Made by a program: the position numbers and the translations under genes. Shown in pieces: positions 1 through 11,200 of a stretch of DNA of 64,000 nt; positions within the stretch are counted from its first letter, which is position 1; the number at the start of each line of letters is the position of its first letter. The stretch comes from Atkinsonella hypoxylon. Taxonomy: Eukaryota; Ascomycota; Sordariomycetes; Hypocreales; Clavicipitaceae. The stretch spans positions 496,001 through 560,000 of the forward strand of contig JFHB01000001.1 in assembly GCA_000729835.1 (NCBI GenBank). The letters are read 5' to 3'. Below the pieces are notes generated by a model that had not been told where the DNA came from, searched no databases, and saw nothing but the letters and a program-made list of their open reading frames with translations.

Positions 1-1134
1 GTCTATGACTATATTCTGTCTTATTTCGCTAGCAAAGGCAATCGGCAACGATCCAAGCCGCGACTTTTCTTTTTTTCTTTCTCTCGCACAGCATTCCAGC
101 GTCCAAGTGAGACTAGTGAAGGAGTACTTCGTAATGGCACCGCATAATTGCTGTCGCACATCTCCCCTGATGGACTAAAGACTAACTTGACTAATGGCGA
201 GGCTAAGACTTAAGTGGCGTCTGGCTGTCCAATTCATTCCGTCCGTCAGACCAGACGCGTTTTAGAGGTCCACTCAGGTACCAGACCCATGCATCGTGGG
301 TCCGCAGCACAGGCCTCCCCCCTCCCCGCAGATCGCATTGCGTAGGTTGCAGTTGGAAGCTGGGGTGTGTGGTGGGCCCAACTCCCGCTTCATCTCAAGT
401 CTGTTGTCCCTTGAAGTGAAGTGTGCTAATTGGGGGGGCAATGTGGGATTCGTTCCAGACCTCGCGTCAGCCGGAACAACAGCCGGAACAACAGCCGGAA
501 GCATCTACTTAACTACCTACCTAGGTAGGTAGATAATCCCTATAAAACTATACTATAACTACAGAAAAGCGGTCTATGACACAGTTGCCAGGGCTCGCAG
601 GCAAAAAAAAAAAAAATCTGTTGCTCACAGTGGGACGGAGATCTAGACGCAAACTGGTTTTATTTTACAGAAGATGTACTTTGATGCTAGGCGGGAAATC
701 GAAGCTAAACACGACATGCGAAATTACTAAGTAATCGAACGGGCAGTTATGCCAAATGTTAGTGATAGAATAGAACAAAACTAAACGAATTTAATCTGAC
801 TATTTTTTACGTGTTTGGCTCAAGTACTACGAATGCCTCAGATGATTATAGAAAAAAGACCTGTGTACCTAGGTGTAGGTACCTAGGTACATCCAGTATA
901 GCAGTCCCGCAACCCCACCATAGCCAACGTCGCGTCTGCTCCTTGTCGGTTCTCACCGTAGGAGAGCGCATTGCGTTTTGAAGTAGTTAGTGACAGCGTT
1001 GCACCATTGCACCATTGCACCATTGCATGCAAATGCAGCATCTCTATTCCCACAAGAGCAACTCTAAGCATCCTTCTTTCCAAGATCTACAATCGACGCG
1101 TCACCATCTGTTGAACCCATCCACCAGAGCCACC
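1..1134. other. Left intergenic region, no gene seen
   Basis: No reading frame here looks coding. The stretch holds two exact copies of the palindrome TACCTAGGTA (518-527 and 880-889), a duplicated 12-mer CAGCCGGAACAA near 480-500, a 13-A run near 603, and a CACCATTG triplet repeat just before 1025. The last few hundred bases should contain the promoter of the SPC34 gene that starts at 1135. Confidence 0.6.
1096..1101 (+). promoter_or_regulatory. MluI cell-cycle box (ACGCGT) upstream of SPC34
   Basis: ACGCGT followed by CA, 34 bp upstream of the SPC34 start codon. This is the core bound by MBF-type (Mbp1/Res) G1/S factors in yeasts. The match is exact, but a 6-mer occurs by chance, so function is inferred from the cell-cycle role of the gene. 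Confidence 0.35.
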
Positions 1135-1946
1135 ATGTCGATTCTATCAGGTCATTTGGAGCAAATTGCCTACTCCTGCCAGGGCATCGATGCGCTACCG
1201 TGAGCACTCAGACCCTTCCTTCTATCCAATTCGGTTCAAAAACTTACTACTACGCTAGATTTGCTCCGCCAAAGATCTTCACAAATGCCTTGCTATCAAA
1301 CCACGACATCACGTCCCTAATCAGAGATACAGAAGCACACGAACGCGCACTCTTCTCCGTCCCACCACCACCTCCCGTCACGCAGAGCAGTCGAGATGCA
1401 GAGAGAGATTCCGAACCTACAAAGCGGCGCCAGACCGTATTCAATGTAGCATCTGGCGAAGTGACCACTGGGCCACCTACGCGTGGCGCTACCAATCCTC
1501 GTCGTCACACAGCCGTCGCAGCAGTCCTCGGCGGAGAAATGCATTCTCAGCTTAGAAAGGGGGAAGTCGACCGCAAAGGGGACGTTGACGTGGAAATACT
1601 GCTGCGAGGTGCGGAGAAGCTCTGTGGCGTCTATGAGCTGCCCGGAGCCAGGGAACGTATTTCGTCCTTGAGGAACCAGCACCGCAATGGGAAGAATACA
1701 TTGGCGTATTATGAAGCCAAAGTAGCCGAGCAAAACGAGCAGTTGACCAGCATGAGTAAAGGTTGGATGGAAGAGGAAGAGGAAGACGAGGGCGCTGAGG
1801 GTGCCGAGGACGAAAGTGAATTGTGGACAGAGGAGGACCTTCGCAGGGAAGAAGCCGAGGCGAAAGAAATGGAAGCGAAGAAGAGGGAGCTTCAGGCCAG
1901 GCTGCGGCAAATGGAAAAGGATTTAGGCGGCTTGATGAACATGTGA
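1135..1946 (+). CDS. SPC34: DASH/Dam1 complex subunit Spc34
   Basis: Outer-kinetochore DASH complex subunit that couples kinetochores to spindle microtubules. The gene has two exons, 1135-1199 and 1259-1946, with a 59-nt intron (GTGAGC donor, ACTACTACGC branch region, TAG acceptor), giving 250 residues. Joining the exons produces the Spc34 N-terminus: HLEQIAYSCQGIDALP runs into FAPPKIFTNALL and then HDITSLIRDTEAHERALFSV, the most conserved block of the family. The middle is low complexity. The C-terminal third (about residues 170-250) is an acidic, Glu/Lys-rich coiled coil, as expected for a DASH heterotetramer partner. The start at 1135 is chosen because CACCATG has good context and gives the family N-terminus; the downstream frame alone would begin inside the intron. 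The next gene is convergent. Confidence 0.9.
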
Positions 1947-2294
1947 TACTTTGTCTGTACTACCAACCCCCTAATGCGCTACGAGACAGCGAGATCGCTG
2001 CCATATCAAGAAGTCAAGCCGCTCTTCGCGCCGAAGCTACGATATACAGCCGCTGTTTGCACATATATCTGAAGATCTGGTTACACTTGTCAAAATTACT
2101 GCCTCGTCTTCGCCTTTGACGAAGTGATTGGCAAATACAGACACATCAGCGGCACAGCAACAGCCATGGAAAATTTCCGAGACTTTGAAGCTGCAGGGTC
2201 TAGTGTGAAAGTCCAATTGTCCATATCACCCAGGGCATCATGCAGTTCTAGACTAAAGGCCAACAATGCTTAATCCCAGATTGGCACCACTATC
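1947..2294. other. Convergent intergenic region
   Basis: About 350 bp between the stops of SPC34 and the RING gene. It should hold both 3' UTRs. No gene, repeat or palindrome was seen. Confidence 0.6.
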
Positions 2295-3416
2295 TCACTC
2301 AGGCGATGCACTCCGTCGCCGGCTTGACTTTGCACCTCTAGACCTTTGCTCCGTGCGTTTTTCCACTGGTATTGCCCTCGGTCGGTAATAGTCTCCTTCC
2401 TGTCTAACTCCAAAGCTTCTCCCTTGGCCAGAGTTTCTCGACCTTCTCCCATCATTACATCTTCCTCTTGAAGCTTCTTCCCTCAAGTATCTCCCTTTCA
2501 AAGCATCTCCGTACTGGACTGCCCTATCCCAATCCTCCAATTTTGTGTATGGACTCCGAAGCCATGCCCTGAGCTCATGCAAAAACAACTTCGTATTGTC
2601 CCGCCCCAGAAACTCAGAAAGCATGTTCTCTGCTTGCCCGCCGCTGCCCATAAGATCTACTGACTTGAGAATAGCAACAATATACTCCAGTAGAAACTCG
2701 GCGTTGTTGGCTCGACGCCTTTGCACCTCATTTCTGGGGCCGCTTGAGTGCCGGGATTGAAGATCACGGTCGTCGTCATCTTCGCCGTCGAGCGATAGGA
2801 AGGAAAACACACGTAATTCTCGCCTGATCCATATCCTAGCAAGAGATACGAGCTCCGAATCGGTACAAAACATATGTGGCGTGAGCTCACGGTAGCAAGA
2901 TAGGCGGTTGGTACCAACGTGTTTGGAATACCGTTGATAGCGGTAGACGTTGCGCCGGGTGAAGATTGCATCAGACACGGCGGATCGACTGCTTTGTTCT
3001 CGACATCTTCTGGGCCTCGATCGAGAATAGTTGAGTCGCGCGCGGAGTTCGTAGTCACTTCGATAAAAGGATTGCGCAGATGCGCTTGTTGTAGCGGCGG
3101 ATGAGGACGCCGCAGCAGGTTTCTTCTCGTCGAAATATGTCGTTGCTGGAGCGTCAGGCGGCCCGTGGGCGACCTTGACTACTCTTGCTTTGCAAAGGGG
3201 ACATTGCGGCGTTTCAAAGAGCCAGCTGGACAGGCAAATGTAGTCGAAGTTACGATGGCCGCAGGGAAGAGCCTCGCATGATTCTGTGACAACATCGAGG
3301 CAAATGACGCAGCAGTCGACGGTGGTGTCTTCTGCCCTCGCGGCGACTTCCTCCAGAGTATTTTGCAGGATGCGCTGTTGGAGACGGCTGTCGATCGAGT
3401 CCTGGCCTGGCTCCAT
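2295..3416 (-). CDS. RING-finger protein, TOPORS-like putative E3 ubiquitin/SUMO ligase
   Basis: A RING domain lies at the N-terminus (residues about 36-75 when started at 3416). The pairs are CVIC (36-39), C47 or C52 with H54, C61, and CPLC (72-75). Where many RINGs have Cys after the CxH ligands, this one reads HRNFD, so Asp58 may serve as a zinc ligand. About 200 residues later comes a segment with RRELRVFSFL, reminiscent of the region after the RING in TOPORS-type proteins. The C-terminus is Arg/Ser-rich. The frame stays open upstream to 3725, but that extension looks unlike coding sequence, so ATG 3416 (373 aa) is preferred; an upstream exon is possible. Divergent from SLD2. Ligase activity is inferred from the domain only. 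Confidence 0.7.
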   Translation of the reverse strand: MEPGQDSIDSRLQQRILQNTLEEVAARAEDTTVDCCVICLDVVTESCEALPCGHRNFDYICLSSWLFETPQCPLCKARVVKVAHGPPDAPATTYFDEKKPAAASSSAATTSASAQSFYRSDYELRARLNYSRSRPRRCREQSSRSAVSDAIFTRRNVYRYQRYSKHVGTNRLSCYRELTPHMFCTDSELVSLARIWIRRELRVFSFLSLDGEDDDDRDLQSRHSSGPRNEVQRRRANNAEFLLEYIVAILKSVDLMGSGGQAENMLSEFLGRDNTKLFLHELRAWLRSPYTKLEDWDRAVQYGDALKGRYLREEASRGRCNDGRRSRNSGQGRSFGVRQEGDYYRPRAIPVEKRTEQRSRGAKSSRRRSASPE

Positions 3417-3694
3417 TGCAGGCTCATACAAGCGCTCATCAAGATATGCCGGCCCAGCGCTGCAGGGAAGAAAAGGCGATGGAAGTGTTGCAATCCATCG
3501 ACATTGATTTCTACGGAGCAAGAAGGCGATGACAGCCTGGTGGTGGGGGCCGCAAGTCGGCGCTGGGGCATTTGGCCACCGCAAAACCCCCGGGTGCCCC
3601 GTAGCGCACTGCAGTAGTGCAGTAGTTTCAGCGCCTGCGGACGCTCCGTCGCGTGCACTGGCTGCTAAATTGACGGCTTGCCCGGACGAACCAG

Positions 3695-3700
3695 ACGCGT
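3695..3700 (+). promoter_or_regulatory. MluI cell-cycle box in the RING/SLD2 divergent promoter
   Basis: ACGCGT 155 bp upstream of the SLD2 start codon, in the region shared with the divergent RING gene. MBF-type G1/S control would suit a replication-initiation gene. The match is exact, but significance is modest because the site is only six bases. Confidence 0.3.
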
Positions 3701-3854
3701 CCCACGGCCGAGCAAGACGCGACATTCTGGTAGATATCTATAGAACCAAGCCCCACTGCTTCCATTGTTTAACGAAAACCATGTACCGTTTTTTTTTTGT
3801 ATATCTTTTGCTTATGAAGGACAGTCCGGCACATTAAGCATTCGATTATTCAGC

Positions 3855-5382
3855 ATGGACGACGAGGCCAAGGTCTCGTATGAAAAGAAATCAAAACACC
3901 TGCGGGCAGAGCTGAAGCGATGGGAGAATAAGTGGGCGCAGACGCATAATGGGAAAAAGCCCGGACGACAAGACATCAAGGACAATCCAGATATTGGTAA
4001 GTCTTCTTTTCCTAGGCAAAGAAAAGGAAGAAAAAAAAAACATTCCGGACTCTTTGGATCTAGGTCGCTGATAGTTCGGAATAGCAAGAAAATACAAAGA
4101 CTACAACAAACTGCGCGACATCTTGTCCGGCAAGCTCCCACCCCCATCCAAGTCAGAACCCGAACCCAAGAAGCGCAGATGCGATCCCGTACCGGCGGAA
4201 ACACCGCTCAAACGAACCAAATACGCCGATACTCCTTCAAAACAGCGCCTTCAAGACGACGAGCTCATGGACACCCCAAGTATATCGCGAAAACTCTTCA
4301 GCCCAACCCCAGTGACCTCCATTGGTCCGACGCCACAACGAGATGGCCGCGTCCTCGGCTTATTCGATCTCCTAGTCGAAAAAGAGCTGGGCACACCGTC
4401 GAGAAGGGACAAGGCCCGTGCGAACGGAACGCCAGGCCGTGCTGCAGCAGCAAATGTTCTGTCCACGCCTAGCAAGCGAGCAGGCACGCGCGACCCGGAA
4501 AGCACGACGAAGCTCGGCCGAACGCCCATGTCCCCCAGCAGGAAGCAAATGCTCAGCATGTTCGCGACGCCAATGAAGAACCGTCGGGGCAGCATGGACG
4601 GCAAGACGCCGTCGTCCGTCTCCAGGCTGCAGTTCGATACGCCCGCCTTCCTGAAGCGGCATGCCCTCCCTACAGTCGATGAGGACGCCATGTTCGCCGA
4701 CCCTGCTCCCCTGCGCCTACCGAAGAAGCCCCTCGTGCGAGGATTGAGCGAAATCGTAGCTAGTCTGAGGAAAGTGGAGGACGAGGCGCTGGATGACGAT
4801 CTCGAGGCCCTCCGGGAGTTGGAGAACGAGGCTACAGGTGCGCCGAGACCAGCGTTTCCATCTGCGGCGGTGAAGCCCGTCCTTGCGTCTGTGCCACCTG
4901 CTGCGCTTGAGCCGGATAGTCAAGGTCGTCCAATGCTTCCGGGGGGCTTTGATGAGGAAGAGATGTATGATAGTCCCCATGAGGACGGGGTCGATCAGAA
5001 CGGCAATCCCGCGCCGATCTTCAAGAAGAAGGGCCAGAAGAGGACGACGAGAAAGGCTAACATTCGGCCTACTATGAAGAAGAGACCGCAGGTGGTCTAC
5101 CTGGAGGATGATATTGGGCAAGGACATGAGGGGGCTGATGTGGTTCCAGAGACGCAGCTTGTCGCCGGACCAGACGGGCCGTATGAGGACAAGGCGTCAT
5201 CTTGTCACGAGTCTCACAAGGCTATGAATGAGAAGTCTCAAGGACTCAAGGATGGCCCCGTGAAGAAGGTGGCGAAGAAGGTCAACGAGCTTGCACATGC
5301 CAACTTTAAGCGTTTGAAGTTGAGGAACCATGGTGCCAAGGGTGGTCCTCGGTTTAACAGCCGGTTTCGTCGTCGTCGGTAG
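3855..5382 (+). CDS. SLD2: DNA replication regulator Sld2
   Basis: CDK substrate that, once phosphorylated, binds the BRCT protein Dpb11 and helps load the CMG helicase at origins. Exons 3855-3996 and 4085-5382 with an 88-nt intron (GTAAGT ... ATAG) give 479 residues. The splice joins DNPDIA to RKYKDYNKLRDILSGK, the signature N-terminal block of Sld2/Drc1, where the first exon encodes the KSKHLRAELKRWE helix. The middle carries many TP and SP sites (TPSK, TPSIS, TPTPQR-like, TPGR, TPMSPSR), as expected for multisite CDK control. The basic C-terminus ends in an Arg run after LAHANFKRLKLRN, a conserved family tail. ATG 3855 is the first in-frame start after the leader. Convergent with LYS1. Confidence 0.92.
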
Positions 5383-5771
5383 GAGCTCTTTGATGGACGT
5401 AACAGGGTTTTCGCATATGAGATTACGAATCAATGGATAATGAGTATATCTAGCCGGCAAGTTGGCGTATCGTTGTAAAGTCAAGGAGGCAGTCGATACC
5501 GTAGCCAAACACTGTCTCCTCATATAGGCTATTTGCGCATCGTATATTGGTTGTCAGGTGTATTCTGACTACATGTCTATAATTTGCCACTGCAGGTATA
5601 AATGTCTATAGATATGCAACCATACGAGCTGGAATGAGCCTTCTTCCTAATCAATTAAGAAAAAGGGTTGTCGATATTCCAATAAATGCTCTTGTTTCTC
5701 GTGTATCAAAATCTGGTAGTATCGTCACCCCGTCTACATCTCAACTCATTAATGCCGTAACCGAACTTCTC
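5383..5771. other. Convergent intergenic region
   Basis: About 390 bp between the SLD2 and LYS1 stops, presumably both 3' UTRs. AT-richer than the flanking exons. No further gene seen. Confidence 0.6.
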
Positions 5772-7008
5772 TCAATGACTTCTTAGTTGGGAGATTTCAG
5801 CAACTTTCTCATGGAACAGCTTCTCGGCGTCGGTCCACACTCTAGCGGACTTGCGGTCACTGAGACGTAAGAGTGACTCCTTGAGACCGTCACTGAAAGA
5901 CTCGCTTGCCTCACGGGGCAACATTGACGGGAGGTGGTCGATGCTAATGACGGATAGAGGGATGGTGTTCGTGTCGCCCTTGATGTCCACCGCGACGGTG
6001 GGACTGTCAAAGGTGGTATTGACGCTGTAAATGGGGATGGGGTTGAAAGGATTGGTGGTGTCGCAAGAGACATCAACGACAACGCTCAGCTTGCGGCCAG
6101 GCTTTGCGAGAAGCTCATTGTTGATGAAAGGAGGGATAGACTCGGAAAGGTAGATCTGGTCCGGAGACGATTGTTAGAATTCTCCTTCATATCACGTCTG
6201 AAAGATGCAATGGGTGCACTTCACTTACGGCGTTCAAGAAGATGTCATGTTGGGCAATTTCCTCATACGGACCGTGTCGGTTGCGGGTTTCCGCCAAGTC
6301 CCAGCGGGTGATGTTCTCCTCTGGCAAACCGGCTTTGACGAACAAGTCCACGGCACCTCTACCACAACGGCCCAGAGCTCCTAGGACAAAAGCCTTGGGC
6401 TTGCGCCCGAGGATCTTCTCGCCCGCCTCGAGGTCTTTGCGGATCTGCTCGACTAGCTCCTTTTCGTTCGCATAGTAGCCCTTGCCCTCGGTGAACGTAC
6501 CAACAGCAGGAAGCATCTTGCCGGGGTTGGCCAGCTGCCAAGCCCAGTTCTTTGCTCCCAAAGCGGCTCCAGTGAAGCCGGCGTGGAATCCAAAGGCTGA
6601 AATGCGTCTCCCATGTTCGTCGTGCAGGAATTCAAGGTCGTAGAGGGTCGACTTGCCTGTTACGAAACGTCCAAGGACCTTCTCCCAACCTGCTTGCTTC
6701 TTGTAGCAGTGGGCAAAGGTCAGATGATCATTGGTGAGAGCAAAGTCTTCTTCGGGAATCTCCTTCAGACCTATGATCAGAGTGTTGGGTTCAGCCTTGG
6801 GCCATATGCCAGTCGGCACAAGAGTAGCCCCGGCAGCTTCGTACTCGGAATCTTGAAAAATGCGAACAAAATCGGGGTCTGAGGGTGACCGCTCAACAGA
6901 AACGGAATAGCCAGCATCGACAAGGGATTTGATGGCTGCTGGGGAGAAAGATCTGTGCTCGTAAGGCTTCTGCTCTGCTCTGAGGAGGATACTGCTGTAT
7001 GGCGACAT
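5772..7008 (-). CDS. LYS1: Saccharopine dehydrogenase (NAD+, L-lysine-forming)
   Basis: Last step of the fungal alpha-aminoadipate lysine pathway: oxidative cleavage of saccharopine to lysine and 2-oxoglutarate. Exon 1 is 7008-6229 (260 codons exactly) and exon 2 is 6155-5772; the intron is 73 nt (GTAAGT donor, AG acceptor). The product is 387 residues, close to the usual 370-390. Recognisable blocks are ILLRAEQKPYEHRSFSP at the N-terminus, the GALGRCGRGAVDLF nucleotide-binding stretch, the NRHGPYEEI region, VVVDVSCDTTNPFNPIPIY, and ISIDHLPSMLPREAS near the C-terminus. The start at 7008 gives the normal N-terminus, although the frame is open further upstream to 7164. No clear peroxisomal SKL-type tail is present (ends RSH). 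A CPC1/GCN4-type site lies upstream. Confidence 0.95.
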
Positions 7009-8291
7009 TGCTCTGAATATGAACTTATCAGCGAAATAAAACCCTGAGAATTTGTTTGCTTGAATAGCAGGTATCGTGGTAAAAGAATTCAGATACTGAG
7101 TTCCAAAGCTAGACCTCAACGTAATTACATGGGACCGTCCAAGAATTTGGCGGTGGGAAGACATACTTGGGCGTTCGAAGTGCAGATATGAGTGCAGATA
7201 TGAGTGCTGAATGTGAATGACGTGATGAGAGAGCGAGTATGGTGCGGTCGCAAGCGCAAGCGCAAGGTGAAGGCCGTCAAATCCTTGTCGGATGAGTCAA
7301 GAGAGAATTTGCGACTTACTGATGAAGCGTCAACTGGTCACACGTAAGACCGCGATCGGAGAACACAGGTCACTTAGCTGCAGGGTCCGGAGCTGCTTGA
7401 GCGGTTGTGGGCTCTCGTAGTACGTAAGCCACGGTTCCGCTTTTCTGCGCCAAGTGGGGTCCGGCTGGCCGCAGTCGCAAACCAGACTCCTTACTGAACA
7501 AACGTTATGCATGCGACGTCGTCTCCATCTTACCTTCAGCCTCGAGTACCTAGGTAGTGAGTACGTCTGCAAATACAGAAATATCGGGCTTTAGAGAAAG
7601 ACTGTCGAGTTTGTGCTCCGCTGTGCGGCCGACTTGCATGAACAACCATCAGCTCCCTGTTCGAGACTGTTCGAGACTGCTCGAGAGCTATATTGTCTCG
7701 CAAGGACATGAGCGCGATATTGGAAGAAATCATTGAGATCCGAGCTGAGCCTCAATAGCAGAATAAGAATAATTGCAACTATCAGAGTGATATTATGTAT
7801 GCATGCTTAGACCTCACATTGCTTGCAAGCTCCTCCTACTCCTACTCCGTAAGGTACCTTACCTAAGGTAGTTAGTTACCTAGCTACCTACTAGGGCACC
7901 TAGTTAGTTAGTTACTGCAGAGAAGTCTGCGACTGCGACGACGCGAAAAAGTGGGACCCACTAGCGCGACAACGCCAATGCATGCCTGTCGCGTCAAACA
8001 CGGAAGAACCATACCTACCTACCTACCTACCTGGTAGGTGGTTAGTTACCATGCTTTCACAAGGTTTTCTTACTTTTGCATTGGGCCACCCTCGAATTTG
8101 CAAATAACGAAACTTCAATTGAGGTGAGCGTCTGTCGAGCAAGGCCTTTTTTGCCCAATGGTCTGAAGAAGCTGTTCGAGTATGGTAGGTCTTCCACGAC
8201 GCTTTGCATACGCCAGCTGCTGAACAAATGGCATATGTAGCCCGAGAGAAGAATACGTTACCGAACCAATGTATCTGTTAACAAAGTGACC
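7009..8291. other. Divergent LYS1/DIM-2 intergenic region
   Basis: About 1.3 kb, presumably both promoters. It contains one TACCTAGGTA palindrome (7547-7556), one TACTCCGTA motif (7843-7851), and a dense run of ACCT/TAGTT tetranucleotide repeats at about 7850-7915 and 8012-8050. No coding frame is convincing. Confidence 0.6.
7293..7299. promoter_or_regulatory. CPC1/GCN4-type site TGAGTCA upstream of LYS1
   Basis: An exact TGAGTCA, 285 bp upstream of the LYS1 start codon. This is the bZIP target of the cross-pathway (general amino-acid) control regulator CPC1/CpcA/Gcn4, which commonly activates lysine-biosynthesis genes. The 7-mer is expected a few times per window by chance; its placement makes function plausible but not proven. 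Confidence 0.5.
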
Positions 8292-11200
8292 ATGACAAAT
8301 CTATCGCAAGAAAATGCTGCGTCTACGAACGGAAATGACCAGGTCTTATCATCCACCTCAACTTCCGGAAGGGAATCCGACATTAAAGATGAGGAATCGG
8401 AGAATAAATCGAAACCTTGGCCGAGATTTATTGTCGACATTACTACATCTCAAATGACCTCACCCCGGTCATGCTACGAGCCATTCACGCCAAAAGCACC
8501 GTACAAATCAGAACTCGAGACACTACAAGTTTTTCAAAAATTGATTAAAACGGCACAAATGCGAACAGACTCGGATTTCATTGAAGTCAATCTTGATGAT
8601 TTCGCCATTTATTGTGATACACCAAACAATTCATGCGAGATGAGATGCCTTCATTACTTGGACACTAAGAAAAACCATTCAAATTTCTACTTTGATGGAA
8701 TCTTGAGCATCGCCAACACCAGAATGTTTGTGAGGCATGTGCCCATTAGCACGGTCCCGATAGGAAATTATGGCTGTTTTACGACACATACCGTCAAAGA
8801 TCAAATATGGATACAGTCAGAGCTGTGCAGAGGAAGCGATGTTTTCTATAAACTTGAAACTCCAGCCCAAGAGTACCGTCGCTACTTTGAGCCATTTGCG
8901 TGGGTCGCAGACTTGACCAAGCATGTTATTGACTTCATGTTGATCATGGCACAGGAGGACATCAAAGTATCAATTCATCATTTCCGAGACAAGTTCAAAG
9001 TTTGGCTTCTTGCCGTTCATGGCAATTCACCAGAGTTTGCAACATGGCTGGCAAAGCATCCTTCAAGTGACTTCCGCACCTCAGTAGTGGCGAATATCTC
9101 TTTCATTCACAAGGAGGCATATTCGATACTTGGACCGAAAGAAGCTTACTTTCATCAGATCTGGGCTGAGGTACTTGGTTTCAACATGTATCCTAGACAG
9201 CCTTTGATTAAGGATGCATATTCTTCGCCGGAGGAGAGCCCAACCATTGTTACGGATTACATTTATCAGCTTTTCTCCTATCTTCCTTTTGGTGACCGAC
9301 TGCGAGCATCGGATATAAGTTTTAAAACGCAGGCGCTCAGGGATGAAGTTATTTCCTCCAGTCATCTCAAGAGCAGCTCACGTCTCGAAAAACTACCAGT
9401 CAACAATCGACCACACAAATCACGCACACTGCAGGATATCAAGCCAGGGGATACCATCTCGACCAGGCGGGATTCCCAACATTCCGGTACGACGTGGAAG
9501 CGGGAGCTATCAAACGGTTTCACTGATGTTGATCGATGGTTCGGATTGGTCCAGAAAGTCCACGTGCTCGACCAACGGACAGAGTTTGAAGTTCTTTGGT
9601 ATTACCGGCCCGTAGATACGAGCTGCGGGATTATGAAATACTCCTGGTCAAATGAATTATTCTTATCGGACCACTGTTCGTGCCATGAAAAGCATAAAAT
9701 CCAGGCGCATGAAGTACTTGATATCCATCAAGTGGAGTTTGGTGGGAACCAAACAACCGCGGCCGAGTTTTTCTGTCGCTTGGTCTACATCAGTGAAGAC
9801 AGAAAATGGTTGACTCTTGACAAGCAACGTTTGTTTTGCTCACATATATCTCCAACCGACGAGAAGTGCGGCAAGAAATATCAAAAAGGCGAGACGTATC
9901 TGGTGAACAGAGGCGGAGCCAGGTCTGAACCTTGTGAACTTGTAGCTGTATTGCATGACGAGTCTACAAGTTACCGGTTTCGAAGGCTCTGCAGGCGTAG
10001 AGATCTAGATCCGGCTGCCTCAACCGCTCCCCCAAATGAGTTGGTTTATAGTCATCAATTCATCACATGTTCCGACAGTTTAATACTTGGCAGATGTCAC
10101 GTACGTGCTTTCGAGTCCGATGAGAGGATTCCTACTCCGTACGATCGTGACGGCACAGGTTGTTTCTTTTACATGACTCATGAAGAAGTTGTTGGCCAAG
10201 ATGGCGTTATTTCGTATAAGACCCTACAAACTGCACCATCAACAATGCTGCAAGGTTTTGACCCGTCAATCAAGATTCCGCAACTTCGTGGACTAGACCT
10301 CTTTTGCGGCGGAGGAAACTTTGGTCGAGGTCTTGAAGAAGGCGGTGCAATTGAGATGAACTGGGCCAACGATTATAATGCTCAAGCCATCCATACATAC
10401 ATGGCGAACGCAAAGCACCCAGAGCGTGTTGGTCCATTTCTGGGATCTGTCGATGATCTTCTGGAGCGGGCAATTCAGGGCCGGTTTTCAAAAACTGTGC
10501 CACCTGTGGGTATGGTTGATTTTATATCGGGCGGCAGTCCTTGTCCTGGCTTTTCTGCTCTCACGAATGACAAGACGACCGACAAGCAGCGGAAAAACCA
10601 GTCTCTTGTGGCATCGTTCGCCGCCTTTGTTGATCTTTATCGTCCCAAGTATGGGATCTTGGAGAATGTGGCCAACATCATCCAAAGGACAAACAGAAGC
10701 CAGGACGTGTTTAGTCAGCTGCTATGCGCAATTGTCGGTATGGGCTACCAAGCTCAAATGATTCTCCTCGACGCCTCTTCATGCGGAGCACCGCAGAGAA
10801 GAACCAGAGTGTTCCTCGTGTTTGCGGCACCAGGCTGCAAACTTCCAGACAGGCCGCAACAAAGTCATGCAGACCCTCCAGATACTATGGCTCGCAGCTT
10901 TGGTAGACTATCGACAGGAGAGCCGTTCGTGGAGAGGACGCTTTCTGCCGCGACGCCATTTCCATTCATGTCCGCCACGCAGGCAACTAGTGACTTGCCA
11001 CGCATCCACGACGGTCAAGTAGACACCTGCATTGAGTTTCCCGACCATCGCATATCCCTCGGTCTCAACAGGAAAGTACGAACATGCATCGCGATGATTC
11101 CCAAACGGCCATGGGGCATGAACTTTCTCTCCGCACGAGCCGTCCTGTCGCCATCACAAATATCCTATTTCGGAAGTGAGAAGAAGCGCTCGTCCGCAAG

